Assembly (NCBI RefSeq): GCF_022605165.1 | Contig: NC_063074.1 | Coordinates: forward strand, 27,501-91,500 | Length of the DNA stretch: 64,000 nt | Direction: 5' to 3' | Origin: Purpureocillium takamizusanense | Taxonomy: Eukaryota > Ascomycota > Sordariomycetes > Hypocreales > Ophiocordycipitaceae | Shown here: piece after piece, positions 21,701-34,147 of the stretch | Numbering within the stretch: the first letter of the stretch is position 1 | Layout: each line of letters begins with the position of its first letter | Translations under genes and position numbers: made by a program | Notes under the pieces: model-generated | What the model was told of the DNA's origin: nothing | Databases searched by the model: none | Seen by the model: the letters and a program-made list of their open reading frames with translations, nothing else

Positions 21701-24700
21701 GCTGTCCGCTATACATGAACGCGTGGGAGCGTGACCGCTTCGATGACACCTTGCTGATTGCCGGGGCAAACCACCGCCAACGCCACCTCGCCCGTGAAGT
21801 GGTCGCTCCCTGAACACCATCCGGCGGCTTTTGCCAGACACGGCTGGCGGTACGCACGCGGGCAGACCTATCCAATCATGGAAAATTGCCCGATATGCAC
21901 GGTTCCAATGGCTCGGAGCGTCGTCTCGAGGCTGGTACATCCACCATTGTTCGGTGCGCTAGCCAGATGCCACTCCGCCGGGCGGGATGGTCGTCAGAAG
22001 TGGCCACATTTGATCGGCAGACCCGGCACACTGGAGACACTAGGCGAACATGATGGCGGCAGCTGGTGCCAACCCATCAAAACGCTCCTGCGTTGATTGT
22101 GCGTCAAAGGCGGGCGTGTGTAATCAGATTGACACCTTGCTGCCATTGGCCGGCTCTTCACATCGACAAGGCTTAGGAAACGTTTCCGGATCAAACGCAG
22201 TTGGACTCGATAGTCGTCTGTCTCCCAGCACCGAGTACATTCTGGCTCGAAGTTGCGGTGTGTTGGCCAAGGGAGCTCTCCGCGCTCCTATTGTTGCCGA
22301 CGAATGGACGCGAGAAGCACGCCAGTCCCCAACGTGGACAGGGGAGGGGTGATCGGGAAGTGCAAAACCCAATCAAACACCCTGAGTGACTGCTAGTATC
22401 GGATTCGTTCGAACCTAACATGTAGGTAGGAGACGGCCGCAATGTTGCATTGCAAATTGTTGCTTTGCTTCCGTTGTTTTGCAAGTGACGTCGCTGCCAA
22501 CGCGGAGCTCGCCATACTCCTATTGTGGTGAGCCGGACCACCGCTTCCTTGTTCGGGCCACGAGCTGGCTTTGGGTCTTTGCTGTTCGCCACGTTCCGAT
22601 GCTATACTTGCGACTGAAACAACGGACAATGCCATTGCGTCGGGGAATGAAGAAAGTCATGAACAACTGGCCGGGAGACGACGCTGTGTTTTTTCAAACC
22701 TCCGGATTTTGAGGTTCAGGCGAAGAGTCGGTCACATCAGGCTGAACAGGCCGTGGCCACAGTGTTTCTCTGCAGGGCTATCAGCGGACATCCGCGAGAT
22801 TGTGCGTCTATATTACCTGCGGTGGCGGCAAAGACATTATAGCGAAAGGTTTGTTGACGACCAGAAGAGGCGGCCCTTGGCACCTGCGGGACTAGATGGA
22901 GGACAACGGCGATGCAAAGTGTCCTGGATAGACACTCGCATCAAACGAGAACCATGCGTTGTCGTTATTGACATCATATTTGTCTTGTCGGAGCAGGCTC
23001 AGGACTGTTAAACCACGAGAAGGGACGACTGATTGTTCCCGAGCTCTAGGGCTGCTGACGTGCAGAGCATTCGGCTACAAGGAAGGCAGGCGAGATTGTG
23101 ATGGACGTCTGTTCTCGTTACAGCGCATAGTATCAATTCCTGGATGCAATAGAGGAGAGGCGGCGTCTGCAGGGGCTTGGCCGCCATGGCGGGATTGAAG
23201 AAGCAGGGTGAAGTCGACGGTTGAATTATGAAATAGAAGGCCTAGGCTTCCCTTTGATTGTGGCAGACGATTGGGCTTGCTGGAGATCTGGGGAAACCAC
23301 GTCTGGTCCGCTCCTTCCTTTGTTGCTGCATTTCGGCGTACCTACAGCACGAAGCAGACAGGCATCTGGGATGCTACCGTATTTGGCGGGAGCCTCAGGC
23401 ACCACACCCCATGAATACACGAACTGGACCCCTTTATCCGCATGTCTGGAATACAGCATCTAAGTTGGTTAATTGGTAGATGGGAATGTTGTCACGCTGG
23501 CGAGCAAGTTACTTGTCGAATGAGCCCCCGTTGAGAAGGAGCGGCGAAAAGCACGGCCCGTTTTGGGGCAAGACATGAGAATTCATACAAAGCACATGCC
23601 ACAGACACCATGGAACATGTCATGTCGCCGAACAGGCGCTGCAATGCAGGCGACTACGTACCTTACCCATTTTATTTAGAATAAAACGAAATATGCAAAG
23701 TCCCTGCACAACGGGGTTAGCCATCTCATTCGAGTCCCAAATCCAAACCTGCGATGCAACCTGCAGCAGGAGCGGGGTGGCGCCATTGTACAGTATTTCA
23801 AGCAGACCAGCAAGCCTCAGTATCCATGAGATAGAGATCCAATGCAAGGCGACGTGGCCCCATAACTGAGTTAAATACGTTGCAATGTGGTTTGCGCACC
23901 GATCATATATGGGCCTGAGCGCACAACCTGGCTTTTCTTCAGCTGCAGCCTCTGGCTCCTGCCGAACACATGCTGCATCCAAGGGTACCTTGGGCAAGAG
24001 TCCAGGACGACGACGACATGCTCGTTTACAGCCAGCATCTCGATGGTCATGGAGCATTGGGTCCTGTCATGGAACTGGTTTCGGCTAATTGATGGCCACG
24101 GACGGGTCCACGGTTTTCCAGGCGCGGCCCCACCGCGAGTATAAGGTAGGTATGTAGTAACTAACTTAGTAGTTGTCAGGGCCCAGCCCGGTCCGGCCAA
24201 ACGTCCCCCCATTTAGATTGATGCCGTGCAGGATGGCGACAAGACAGGGGCGCTAGAAACCGTTGAGTGGATGCTCAGGCCTCGACCCACCCTCCAGGGA
24301 CAAGCGGCTCAAGCCTGACTGAGCTGGCCGCCGCCAAGGTGATGAGCATCTGGGGCGATCCCATGGAACCCCTGGTGCGCGCTAGATAGTAAGAAGTACA
24401 ACCGGCCAAGTACCTTAGTACCTTATTTTGGGGCGGCCTGTGCCTGCCTGCCGCGATGGAGGGGCGTCACGATGACGGACGGATGGACGGCCAACAGCGG
24501 TGTGTGGTGCACTGGCGCAGTGTGCGCAGCAGAGTGGGAGTAGCCATGCTGCTGCCGCGCCATACGCACACGTCGTGGCCTGCAAGTGGCGCGCTAGAGA
24601 CCTCGATGGTAGTGGATGTTTTCCAAGGCTGTCGTGAGGAACGTGCCGCCTCTGCGGTGCTGTGGGATCAGCATCCGCCACATGCAGACGACTGTTGCAG

Positions 24701-25582
24701 TGTAACGATGCTCAGAGGCCAGCGCAAGGGCGGACCCTTCAGCCGACACCGATGGCACCCGGTGTCGTGACGCGATAGTGTCCGATGCCTACAGGGCCCG
24801 AGGTCGGCAGTGGTGGAGCATGGCATCGATGTTGATTAGGGACGAATGGATATGTTACGGATCGAAGCTTCCAGGTCAAGCTCTCCAGGGCCCCGCCGCT
24901 CCTCCAGGTTCTGCACCCCCTGAGCTGTAAGGTACCTTTAGCACCTCAGGTGCCACTAACAGTGGACGCTCTGCGCGGCGGCGGCTGAACCTGAAGTGGC
25001 GCCAGCTGCGCCCCAACCACTGCATGGGAAAGTCTCGAACCCGGGCATGTCGACCAGGGGAGCTTCCATCCATCCCCGCCTAGGAACAGTACAGCCTTGG
25101 GGTCCGCGCACCTTGAAGCCCTGCCCATGCACCACCACGGGGATCGCAGAAGCAAGCTCTGTCAAATTGCACTGCCCTTAATACTAGTAACCTAGTACCT
25201 TGTCTAGTAGCACGGGTACTGTAGTTGCAGGTATCTGAAGCTTGTTGAAAAACCCGAGCTTCCATTGCCTTCTGGGTCAGGTTCCGTTTTTGGCAGCAGC
25301 CACCAGGGCCAAGCTCAACGGTTTCCGCACGTGGAGGTGGCGGTCCACTGATGAAAAGGTCCCCTGAAAAGATCCCCTGAGAACCTTAGGGCCCGGCCTC
25401 GGTCGGTCCCCCCCCCCCCACCCCTTTTCCCCCCGCCGATGCGTTCTCTGTTTCCCCATTCCTCCTCCTTGGTCTTCCTCCTCCACCAGGAACTTCGTAC
25501 TGCCGACCTGGCCTGCCACTCACATTACTAGTCAATCGACGTTTGGGGGCCGTCTGCAACGCCCGTCCATCACCCCGTCACC

Positions 25583-27422
25583 ATGTCCAAGTCGACGAGC
25601 CTCAACGGCAGCGACAGCGAGTTCGAATTTGTCGAGACCCCCAAGGCCACGCCCCCCTCCTTGGACAAGGAGGAAGACTGCGGCGTCCGCACCACAAAGG
25701 TATGTCATGTATGCTACTTGAGCATTACCCCATCTCCAACTGCACGCTTCCCATGTCGCCTACGCCGGGCGGTGGCGTCGCAGCTTCCATCTCCAGCGAC
25801 ATATCCGGCCAATGCTAACGCCCCCTGCCACTGCAGTCTCCGTCCATCAAGAATGCGCCCCTGCCCGCCGATGGTCCAGGCTCCGACAGCTTCAACAACA
25901 AGGCCCTCTTCTCCGTCCTCATCGGCGTCCCCCTATACGTGACATGGAAGATCGGCGGCGGCTGCAAGACCTTCGTCTTCTTCGCCCTCATCCTCGACCT
26001 CCCACTGCTGGCGGCCTACTGGCTCCTCGTCTCCTCCATCAGCCCTCGCCGCAATGAAAAGGCTAAGCTTCCTGGTCGCCCCGTCGAGTTCTATCTCGAC
26101 TTCAAAAAGGAGGCCGACCGTGCCAAGTACCGTGGCTTCCACAAGATCCCCATGGAGACCTTCCACGAGATGTACTTTGACGGCGATGTTGACTTCAAGG
26201 GCGACTGTCTGGACGTGCTCGAGTACCGCCATGACTGGGCCAGCTTCCGCTTCACCATTGGCCTCATTCGCTTCTTCCTACTGGGCATGATCCCTGAGCT
26301 GATTATGCATACCCGCTCCCAAGGTGAGCCATGGCTTCTGCTTCCCGCACGAGTCGATCGTTGCCTCTCCCTGGCTGACACGCTCGCAACATAGACGAGG
26401 AGCAGGTCCGTGACCATTACGACCGCGGCGACGACTTCTACGGCTGGTTCCTCGGTCCTCGCATGATTTACACCTCGGGCATCATCTCCGACACGGACAA
26501 GGAGGAGACCCTGGAGCAGCTCCAAGACAACAAGCTGGCCGTTGTGTGCGAGAAGATTGGCCTCAAGGCCAACGAAAAGATGCTGGATATCGGCTGTGGC
26601 TGGGGCACCCTGGCTCGCTTTGCCAGCGAGAACTACGGTGCTCACGTCACCGGTGTCACTCTAGGCCGCAACCAGACTGCGTGGGGCAACAGCGCCATGC
26701 GCAAGGTTGGCATACCCGAGGAGCAGAGCAAGATTCTGTGCATGGACTACCGCGACATCCCCGTCCCTGAGGGTGGCTACGACAAGATCACCTGCCTCGA
26801 GATGGCGGAGCATGTCGGTGTCCGCCACTTCTCGGGCTTCCTGACTCAGGTCTACGACATGCTGGACGACGACGGTGTCTTTTTCCTTCAGATTGCTGGC
26901 CTGCGCAAGCCCTGGCAGTACGAGGATCTCATCTGGGGTCTCTTCATGAACAAGTACGTCTTCCCCGGCGCCGACGCCTCGACTCCTCTTGGTTGGGTTG
27001 TCGACAAGCTCGAGGGCTCCGGTTTCGAAATTAAGGGCATCGATACCATCGGCGTGCACTACTCGGCAACCCTCTGGAGGTGGTATCGCAACTGGATGGC
27101 GAACCGCGACAAGGTCGAAGCCAAATACGGCAAGCGCTGGTTCCGCGTAAGTTTCTGTTCCATGTATGTACTGAGGGTGCATCGCTAACTAGAGTCTCCG
27201 CAGATTTGGGAGTACTTCCTCGCCTACTCGACCATCATCTCCCGGCAGGGCTCGGCCACATGCTTTCAGCTCACGCTGGTCAAGAACATTAACTCGACCC
27301 ACCGCGTTGAGGGTATCAGCTCGCAATTCGCGTTGTCGGGTGGCCTCAAGAGTTTCAAGGGCGACCTGCAGGCCTGGGCTGCCAAGAACAATGCAGTTTC
27401 TTCAACCGAGTTCACGTCATAA
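25583..27422 (+). CDS. Sphingolipid C9-methyltransferase
   Basis: Four exons (25583-25699, 25837-26323, 26395-27146, 27204-27422) encode 524 residues in phase. The enzyme transfers methyl from S-adenosylmethionine to C9 of the sphingoid base of fungal glucosylceramide at the endoplasmic reticulum. Two hydrophobic helices lie near residues 60-105 (ALFSVLIGVPLYV and FVFFALILDLPLLAAYWLL). The catalytic half is of the cyclopropane-fatty-acid-synthase type: HYDRGDDFYGWFLG near 209, SAM-binding MLDIGCGWGTLARFA near 264, and CLEMAEHVGVRHF. The two N-terminal helices and length separate it from bacterial cyclopropane synthases and match the fungal C9-methyltransferases. The start gives an acidic, Ser-rich N-terminus. 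C9-methylated glucosylceramide is tied to hyphal growth and defensin sensitivity in fungi. Confidence 0.93.
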
Positions 27423-28203
27423 GCGGCTCCGTGCGGAGAATACCTCTCTTCGCTTTTCGACCCGAATGCGATGATGGTCGAGACCAGCGAGTGGCATGGT
27501 GGCGCGCTCAAAACTGCTGAGCGTCATGATCAGCTGGGCTGGTCCGGTTCGACACACAGGGCCCCATTGCGCAGATTGAGGCCGCCATGTGGACAAAGAG
27601 CGGCCTGAGTTTGGTTCAATGGCTGCACATGAATGACAATCTGGGTGCTTCAACGGATGGGAAAAGTTGTCAGAGCGGGATGAAAATGGCTCGCCAGTGT
27701 TGGCGGGCTGGGTAGTAATGTAGTACAAGATCAACGGCGGGTGGGCAATACGGCGCGAGCTCCCGGCCCCGTCTTTGAAGGGGAGGGGATGATTTCTTGG
27801 AGTAGTAGTCGCAGCTAGACATGGATCGTGTTTAGCCTTGATGGCTTCATCGTGGCTCGACACAGGTGCGTTGTGATGGGGCGTGGTGCCGACGAATTGA
27901 GTCAAGGTTTGCGGCAGTATGAAATTGCGTGTGTAGTTTGGGTGAGCGTGGAGGGAGTATGGAGTTTGAGCTCGAATTCCCCACTTCTCAAGCAGCCAGC
28001 CACCAACCTCCCTTCTCACCACCAGCTCAACTGCCATCTGAACACCACCAGCCAAAGCCTACATACGCAGCATCCGGCCTGGCGTCATATGTGCGAAGAC
28101 CAGCTCCTTATTTAGTCAAAAGTTCGACCCAGTATTCTAATTAGTACGTAGCGAGCCAGCCAGCCAGCCGGCCAGCCAGCCAGTTCGTCAGTCAGTCAGC
28201 ATC
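27423..28203. other. Intergenic region, methyltransferase to dehydratase
   Basis: Contains the 3' region of the sphingolipid methyltransferase and the promoter of the next plus-strand gene. A GCCAGCCAGCC-type tetranucleotide repeat lies at about 28151-28200, just before the ATG. No gene found; the 27417-28055 minus frame has no domain. Confidence 0.5.
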
Positions 28204-29846
28204 ATGGAAGGGGGCGGCGTGAGCCACCACCGCCCGGGGCTCGCGCTGCTGCTCTTCGGCACGGCGTGTCGTGCGTGCCGCCGGCTCGAAACCGTGCAGC
28301 GGGCTCAGCGGCGCGTTGCGAGGCAGAAGGGTCGCCGCTGGCTCGGAACGACGACGACGACGATGATGGGAAGAAACGGCGGCAGCAGCCGCAGCAGCGA
28401 CAGCGTGGCCGGTGTGGACGAACTGACGCGCAGGCCGGCCAAGTTCATACCCGACTACCTCGTGCCCATGCCGTCGCACCTCCTGACGACGACACTGTCC
28501 GACCTCCTCGCGCCCAGTACAGCAGAAACGGCACCATCATCCTCTAAAGCATCCTCATCATCATCGTCACCACCATGGCGCCCGCCCACCACCACCGCCG
28601 CCGTCCAGCAGCACCCCCCGCGTCCCCTCCCGCAGGGCCACCACCTCGTCTACTTTCCCATCCAGACGGCCCCCTCGCTCCTCGCCCGCGGCGACGGCGC
28701 GGACCCAGACCACGTGCCGCCGCCGCCGGATGGGGGCGCCACCCCGTTCGCACGCCGCATGTGGGCCGGCGGCGAGGTGCTCTTCGCGCCCGGGTGGCGG
28801 AGGAGGCTGCTGCTCGACGGGCGGGCGTGGGCGTGCGAGGAGCGCGTCGAGAGCGTCGACGTAAAGGGCCCGCCTGGCGCGGAGAAGGTGTTTGTCGACG
28901 TGTGGCGGCGGTACGGCGTCGGCCATCATCGCAGTGGTGGCGGCGGCGGCGGCGGCGGCGCGCAGCAGCAGCAGCAGGAGGAGGAGGCCGAGGGCGAGGG
29001 TGCTGCCGCTGGAGAACGTGCGTGGGATATCCAGGAGCGGAGGACGTTGGTGTTTATGCGCAACGACGAGGGCAAGACGGCGGCGGCGACGGCGGCGACG
29101 CCTCGCCGGCCGATTAAATGTGCGTGACTTGTCACCTGCCCTCTTTCCCCTTCTCCCCTTTCCACCGATCTGCCTTGTCTCGCATCCCTCGCAGAACGCG
29201 CTCTCCTCCCTCTCCAGCCCCCCGCATGCTATACTATCGCACCGGGACAGACAAGACAGAGAGAGAGAGAGAGAGCAGTGTCAAGCGTCAAGTATGGACG
29301 TAAACAAAAACAATACCCGCAGTACCACGGCCTCAACTGCGTATGCTCAGTGTGTTTCGGTTTTCTAACTCATCTGCCCTCACAGTCCCCCATCCCGCGA
29401 CCTACGCCGTGTCCCTCACGCCCACGCCCACGCACCTCTTCCACTTCTCCGCGCTGACGTTCAACGCGCACGCCATCCACCTGGACCCCGGGTACGCGCG
29501 ACACACCGACGGCCACCGCGGGCTGCTGGTCCACGGGCCGCTCTCGCTCGCGCTGATGCTGCGCGTGCTGGCCGAGCAGACTGGCGGCAGCGGTGGTGGT
29601 GGTGGTGACATCAGGGGCAGTGGCGATGGTGCTGGTGCTGATGATGCCATCGGCAACGTGCGCCGCATCGCGTACAGAAACTACGCGCCGCTGTACGCCG
29701 ACGAGCCCATGACGGTGTGCGTGCGCCGGCCCGCCGCCGCCGGCCCCGGCTCCTCCTCCTCCTCCTCCTCCTGGGACGTGTGGGTGGAGGGCCCGGATGG
29801 GGGCCTGGCGGTCAAGGGCACGGCGGAGATGGAGACGATGGACTGA
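28204..29846 (+). CDS. Htd2-like 3-hydroxyacyl-thioester dehydratase, mitochondrial FAS II
   Basis: Two exons, 28204-29119 and 29386-29846, with a rather long 266-bp intron; 458 residues. The N-terminus is rich in Arg with few acids (RRLETVQRAQRRVARQKGRRW), like a mitochondrial presequence. The first half has HLVYFPIQ..., a Pro-rich loop, and PFARRMWAGGEVLF, the hallmark of fungal Htd2-type proteins. The second half is a hot-dog fold with the hydratase-2 signature FNAHAIHLDPGYAR followed by GHRGLLVHGPLSLAL; the Asp and His there are the expected catalytic pair. The family dehydrates 3-hydroxyacyl-ACP in mitochondrial type II fatty acid synthesis, which supplies lipoic acid. Odd points are long Ser, Gly and Gln runs (near residues 115-120 and 243-260) that enlarge it beyond the usual size. 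A mesaconyl/itaconyl-CoA hydratase is an alternative. Confidence 0.82.
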
Positions 29847-30237
29847 CTGACTGACATGCCCTTTTATGTATTTATATATATACAGAGATATACATACTCG
29901 GACTGACAGAGGCGGCGTGGCTTGGCGAAGCAGACATTGTCATGGGACTCGGTTATTGTCATGGCGCAAGGCGGGTTGGATATATCCAGATAATCCGTCA
30001 GAGCGATAGATACACAGCATGCATGCCTCCCCCTCCTTCTCCCCTCTCTCATTCCAAACCAGTAGCAGCCCCGACAGCGCTCGCCGCCCGCCTCATCCCA
30101 AATCACACACGCACACTATCGCTCCACAACGCCAAGGAAGAAAAAAAATACAACACGGCTTTATATGCGCGAAATTCTAGACACCAGGAGAGAAAAGGGG
30201 GGGGGGACGCGTAACAGAAACTCGGTCTTATCTGCTG
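29847..30237. other. Convergent intergenic region
   Basis: Lies between the ends of the Htd2-like gene and the minus-strand GPI13 gene. AT-rich TATATATA words at 29870-29895 and an A-run near 30140-30150 fit 3' processing signals of the two genes. No gene. Confidence 0.5.
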
Positions 30238-33200
30238 CTAATCCGCCCAACCAAACACCTCACTGATGGACAGCGTGTTGCTCCGCACGCCCGTCAGCGT
30301 CACCGCGAGGACCACGAGGTCGAGCACCAGGAGAAGCACCGCCGCGAGCATGAACCTCGGGTTGAAGACGCGGTACAGCATGAGGTGACGCCGCAGCCAG
30401 CCGGCCCAGCACATGGTGGCGAGGGCTTCGACGGCAAAGTAGGCGACGAAGACGCCCGCCGCGCGCGCCACCGTCTCGAGCACGCCCCTCTGCTTGGGCC
30501 CCGTTTTCCACAGCGCGACGAGCGGCACGCACGCCGCCGCGACGATCTGCCCCGCGAACGTGTTGAGCGCCACGACGAGCGGCGTCCACGGGTAGCGGAC
30601 GCCGAAGAGCGGGATGAAGGCGCTGTCCCACTGGATGCTCGACAGCACCGCCTGGTGGCCCGTCTTGAAGAAGTAAAAGTTGCCCAGCACGGCGAGCATG
30701 ACGGGGCCGATGGTCTCCGTCTTGAGGCCGTTGAGGTCGAGCACCTCGACGAGCGACAGCACCTGCCAGAGCATGAGCGTGAGGGCCCCCGAGCCCATGG
30801 GCTTGGACAGGAGGAGGCACGCGCCGAGGATGTTGAGGGGCAGCATGAGGTACCGCGCGCCGAGGGCGTTGGCGTACCCCAGGATGGCGACGCGCGCCTG
30901 GCCCGTCCGCGAAGTCGTCGACACGATCGAGACGCAGGGCGGCGACCACACAAACGCGGTGGTGCCGGCAACGAGTGCGAGGGCCAAGCCCAGCTGGGCC
31001 GTGTAGACGCCGATGGTCTTGAGCGTCTTCTCGGGGAGCTTGCCGGCAAGCCAATCGCCGTTGTCGGCGGCATCGACGACCCAGTACAGCGCCGACATCA
31101 AGAGCCCGACGCGGAAGACGTACCCAATCCACGTCGGCGCCAAGCCCTCATACGACCGTGTCGGCACGAGGAAAGATTTGATGATGGTAGGGAGGGCAAT
31201 GAAGACAAGGAAAGGAATGGCGAGCTGCCAGGTTGCAGAGGTGGAGGATGTGACGGAGGCGTAGTAGGTCGAGGTGCAGTACGGCATCTGCTCCTCCCGG
31301 CAGAGCTTGGAGTAGGAGGCCAGTCGGCCCAGAACGACGAAGGCTATCGAGTGATAGATGGCCATGGTGCGGTCCACCTTGGACTCGATGCGGAACGAGG
31401 CGATTATGGAGGCCACGCCGAATGTGGCGATGAAAAAGAGGAGAATCGAATCCTCCCAGATTGTGTACGAGTTGGACGCAAACCCTATCGAGTGGCTGAC
31501 GGTAAAGATTACCGACAGCCAGCCCCAGAAGTTGCGCGGCACGAGGTTGGTGAGCGTCTTGCCGCAGTCGTGTATGGACGACCCAACCGAGGTCAGCATA
31601 AGGAGCATGACGAGCGCCGCGAGCCCGTCCATCGGCTGCTGACGGTACACAGCCGCGAAGATGAGCGTGCCGACAATGAGGAGGAAGCGAGCACTCCACA
31701 GGCCACGCAGCATGTCCCGATGGTAGTATTGGTCGACGTGAGGCTCGGCCTTGCCCTTGAAGTCCATCAGCTCGAGCTGTTTCTCGGCGTAGTCAAGCTC
31801 CACGTCGTTCATGACAATGTATTCGACGTCGTCGCTTCGAGAGGCGTACATGACGAGCAGCAGCACGCCGGCCGCGGTGACGACGACGCCAGCAACCATG
31901 CGCGGGACGTCGAACCGCGCCCACAGGTCCTTGCACACGCGCAGCGTCTCTTCCTGAAACCTGACAAACGCGCCGTACGTGTCCTTGGGGGACATGCCGC
32001 CGACGTTGGCGTCTGTCCACAGCGCAGATGGAGACCCAGGGGCGGAGCCCTGCGCGATGCCGCGGGCGTCAAAGTACTTCTTTTGATACCGTTCGATGCC
32101 AGCGGACGCCATGCGCGAGACGGCGGCCAGGTTGGCCCAGTCATTGCCCTTCGGGCCCGCAAAGGCCTCCTCGATCGGGTGACCCAGGCTGTTGTACGGG
32201 ATCGGGATGCCGAGCAGGAGAGCCAGCGTCGGGACAAGGTCGATCTGGTTGACGGGACGGGTCTTGGCCGTGGCCGGGGGCGCCGCATACTCGGGGAGCG
32301 TCCGGCCAAAGACGGGCCTCTTCGAATACATCCACAGCGCGGCTTCGACCTCATCGTCGCTCTCCCCACCGTGATCTCCCTTGCCGTCCATGCCATGATC
32401 GCCCATGACCACCAAAAGCGTGTCGTCGTCCATGGACGCGACGAGCTTGCGGACGAAGTCGTCCATCTGTCGCAGCTTGGCGTTCATGGCGGGATGGTCC
32501 GGTCCGTACCTGTGTCCGGCGTGGTCCACACCCAGGCAGTGGCCGATGAGCAAGTCCCAGTCGCCCTTGGCCCTGGACTCCATCAGCGGGAAAATGTTGT
32601 CGATGACGCCATTGTCGACGGTGTGCAGGTCCCAGACGTTGAAGCTGTCGTACGCCTTGGAGATGTTGGGCTCAAAGTAGTCCGGGAACAATACCCACCA
32701 CGTATCGTCTCCCAGATGCGCAATCTTCTTGCCCGAGCCACGCAGCTGCAGGAGCAGGTTGTCCTCGTCAATGGCCGTGCCCGCAAAGTTGCTTCCCGCG
32801 TCGATAAAGGTCGGCAGCGTCCCCGTGGTCAGGCCCTTGAGTCGCTGCAGCGTCGTCGTCGGCGGGTCGGCGATGAAGGGCCGCAAGAACGCGTTTCGCG
32901 GCGACGCCACGGCCGCCTCGTAGAGGAAGGGGAACGCGTTGTGGAACTCGTGCGTCTTGCTCGCGTCGCGCTCGGGGACCGTAAAGTCGTATCGCAGGGC
33001 ATCGATGACGACGACGACGGCTCGGTCAAACGTCTTTGGGTGCCAGCATCCGCCGTCGGCGCTGAGCGGCGCCAGCTTGCTGTCGATGGGCGGCTCGGCG
33101 CAGCTGGACTTGTCCTCGAGCACCAGCCGCGTCAGGAGGAAGCCGCCGGTGAAGAGCCAGACGCCAACCGCGTGTATCGCCAGCAGCCAGACCCAGAAGG

Positions 33201-33314
33201 CGACGGTCCAGCGCCAGCGCCGCTCGTACGACTTGCGTCGCTGCTGGTTGAGCTCCTCGCGGCGCGTTTCCAGGGCGGGGGCCCGATCCCGCTCTGTCGG
33301 AAGCGCGGCGGCTG

Positions 33315-33351
<37 letters not shown>

Positions 33352-33477
33352 TTCCTTGGCTCGCTTCGCCCTGGTCCATTGCTCGGCTATGGCATTGTAT
33401 TCTGCGGCGGGCGGTGCTTGCGGCGTCGTCGAGTCTCGCGTCTTGCCCTTGGGCTTGGGGCTGTTGCGCGGCGGCAT
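30238..33477 (-). CDS. GPI13: GPI ethanolamine phosphate transferase 3 (Gpi13 / PIG-O)
   Basis: Intronless gene of 1079 residues, typical length for the family. It adds ethanolamine phosphate to the third mannose of the GPI precursor in the ER, the group later joined to the protein. A basic, disordered N-terminus (with a DA repeat) precedes one signal-anchor helix near residues 87-115. The lumenal alkaline-phosphatase-like domain follows with VVVVIDALRYDF (metal Asp), TTTLQRLKGLTTGTLPTF (nucleophile Thr) and MGDHGMDGKGDHGG (metal Asp/His). The C-terminal half has about a dozen membrane helices. The TGTLPTFID and LGDDTWW features favour the PIG-O branch over PIG-N or PIG-G. It is presumably essential and constitutive. 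It is the only GPI-pathway gene in the window. Confidence 0.93.
33315..33350. repeat. (CGGCGT)6 repeat in GPI13 coding sequence
   Basis: Six perfect hexanucleotide units. On the coding strand they encode alternating Asp-Ala in the cytoplasmic N-terminus of the Gpi13-type protein; unit changes keep frame. Confidence 0.9.
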
Positions 33478-34147
33478 CGTTTATCGGTGTGTGGCGGTCG
33501 AGCCCAGAGCCATTGGTCGCTCTGGGGCTCGCAGACGAAGGAAACGGTTGGGAAATGTGTCGAAACAATGGAAGAGAAGGGAGTGCTTGGGAGAAAAGAG
33601 CGTGTTGGCAAGACGCAAGTGTCGCTGGCTAGAAGTTTGTGTGGCCTGTGGACCTGCTGGCCTTTGGAGAAGCTTGGTCCAGCGAGGGAGAGTGGGGGAG
33701 ATGGCTTGCACGTCAATGGTTTTTTTTTTTGGTTGGGACTGAGAACCTCTGTGACGCCTCTCCCTCTCTGCGCCAGCACAAACATAACATTGAATCGCCT
33801 TCAGGGCGCGCACAATAAGCATGGCAGGTACCGCCGCAAAGTCACAGACATGGGTCGCTTCGCGTCTTGAGATCGTCACTTCCGTTCAATTGTACACTTT
33901 TGTCGCGTCCATACATAGTCATCCTCGTTCGCATCATAAACCTCCCGACCGTCCCGTCCCAGTTCCACCTTACCCCTCTGATGTCGTGCTGTGATGTATA
34001 TACATCTGGTCGTCACAGAGCCGTCCTTCGCAAAAACATCACCTCAAACGCCAAGCCGTCATGCGCAACCTCGAGCTCGGCGAATCCAACGGCGGTAGAT
34101 GCCTGCCGCTGCTCGTCGGCTTGCTCCCATTATCCCAACCCAAATGG
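33478..34147. other. GPI13 promoter / b561-gene 3' region
   Basis: Between two minus-strand genes. The segment next to 33478 should contain the GPI13 promoter and leader; an 11-T run occurs near 33719-33730. I see no gene of its own. Confidence 0.5.

Larger units (their letters stand above)
15428..25582. other. Ten-kilobase gene-poor region
   Basis: Apart from the C6-regulator promoter at the left end and the methyltransferase promoter at the right, I could not support an intact gene. Open frames of 60-270 codons occur on both strands but overlap each other, lack domains and do not chain through splice sites. One small cysteine-rich frame is listed separately as a weak candidate. There is a 19-G run at 16407-16425, and GTAC/TAGTA clusters occur near 24143-24175, 24410-24425 and 25185-25210. 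No transposase, reverse transcriptase or terminal repeats were seen. Confidence 0.5.

Noticed and set aside
21345..21875. 176-codon minus-strand frame
   Set aside because: Arg/Ser/His-rich, non-repetitive but without family features; no splice partners.
23620..24057. 145-codon minus-strand frame with hydrophobic stretches (LLEILYNGATPLLLQVASQ)
   Set aside because: Hydrophobic segments suggested a membrane-protein fragment, but no flanking exons or family motif could be found.
25020..25060. tRNA B-box-like GGGTTCGAGA on the minus strand
   Set aside because: The T-stem does not pair and no A-box, anticodon arm or acceptor stem fits around it.
30385..33870. 1161-codon plus-strand frame
   Set aside because: It is the antisense of the Gpi13-type gene. 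The minus strand carries clear catalytic motifs, while this frame is Arg/Glu/Asp-rich shadow sequence.
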